Part shown: positions 6,113 to 6,273 of the stretch, piece after piece
Numbering within the stretch: position 1 is the first letter of the stretch
How the letters are laid out: the number at the start of each line of letters is the position of its first letter
Assembly (NCBI GenBank): GCA_027083485.1
Contig: JALWOO010000314.1
Location: forward strand, 1 to 6,273
Direction of reading: 5' to 3'
Length of the DNA: 6,273 bases
Origin: Amylibacter sp.
GTDB taxonomy: Bacteria > Pseudomonadota > Alphaproteobacteria > Rhodobacterales > Rhodobacteraceae
Notes under the pieces: generated by a model
What the model saw: only the letters and a program-made list of their open reading frames with translations
What the model was told of the DNA's origin: nothing
Database searches by the model: none
Program-made: the position numbers and the translations under genes

Positions 6113-6273
6113 ATGATCTTATCCCGTCGAAAAATGCTGTTTCTTGTTGGTGGCGGCGCAGTCTTTGCTGCCACTGGCGGCTTTCTGGCCACCCGCACCC
6201 CGCATCAGGCGCTTGAGCCTTGGCACAGGGCGGGGCATTACGATGATCCGCGCAAAAATGCGCTGTCTTATGC
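6113..6273 (+). CDS. Tat-signal protein, probably nitroreductase-like, N-terminal part, 3' end outside window
   Basis: The frame is open from ATG 6113 to the end of the window, giving 53 residues. The start MILSRRKMLFLVGGGAVFAA has a twin-arginine pair (residues 5-6) followed by a hydrophobic stretch of about 20 residues rich in Gly and Ala, as in Tat signal sequences that export folded cofactor-bearing proteins to the periplasm. The following segment TPHQALEPWHRAGHYDDPRKNALSYA resembles, from memory, the start of Tat-exported nitroreductase-family proteins (FMN-binding, Acg-like) in which PRRRALSYAILAPNPHN-type sequence follows. AAAGGA at 6101-6106 supports the start. It appears to be a separate transcription unit from the ATPase gene, with its own promoter and operator-like repeat. 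The Tat signal is fairly clear; the enzyme family is a moderate guess because the FMN domain itself is not in the window. Confidence 0.65.
   Translation, partial: MILSRRKMLFLVGGGAVFAATGGFLATRTPHQALEPWHRAGHYDDPRKNALSY

Overview
The window looks like a chromosomal segment of an alphaproteobacterium, most likely of the Rhodobacterales (Roseobacter group). The reasons are the GC-rich coding DNA with AT-rich intergenic spots, the pyruvate-dehydrogenase-type E3 sequence, and protein families whose remembered relatives are mostly from that group. This placement is an inference from recall, not from a search. Coding density is high: six protein genes, two of them cut by the window edges, and no gene-free stretch longer than 90 bases. 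I see no RNA gene, insertion sequence, CRISPR array or phage gene.

Layout. (1) Bases 1-1001 (+) hold the C-terminal two thirds of a dihydrolipoyl dehydrogenase. (2) Bases 998-1792 (-) hold a crotonase-family acyl-CoA enzyme that converges on it, with a 4-base overlap of the 3' ends. (3) Bases 1846-2502 (-) hold a small FMN-binding split-barrel protein of the pyridoxamine-phosphate-oxidase-like (NimA-like) type, followed by a weak terminator-like hairpin. (4) An 86-base AT-rich divergent control region (2503-2588) carries a perfect GTAAAA-N7-TTTTAC palindrome. (5) Bases 2589-4016 (+) hold a MocR/PdxR-type regulator, a GntR winged helix fused to a PLP-binding aminotransferase-like domain. (6) Bases 4032-6023 (+) hold a hydantoinase/oxoprolinase A-type ATPase, 15 bases downstream of the regulator and probably in its operon. 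(7) An 89-base gap holds a consensus -35 box and a perfect 13-bp inverted repeat. (8) Bases 6113-6273 (+) hold the start of a Tat-signal-bearing, probably nitroreductase-like protein that runs off the window.

How the genes may work together. The dehydrogenase is central metabolism, the E3 of the pyruvate dehydrogenase complex. The crotonase and the flavoprotein share a strand and may be partly co-transcribed. The regulator sits head-to-head with the flavoprotein and head-to-tail with the ATPase, so the palindrome between them is the natural place for it to control both directions, including itself. MocR regulators sense PLP or PLP-amino compound adducts. A hydantoinase/oxoprolinase A-type ATPase acting on a cyclic amide or lactam would fit an amino-acid-derived effector, but that link is inference. 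The two short palindromes and the stand-alone ATPase without a B subunit are the least ordinary parts of the window.
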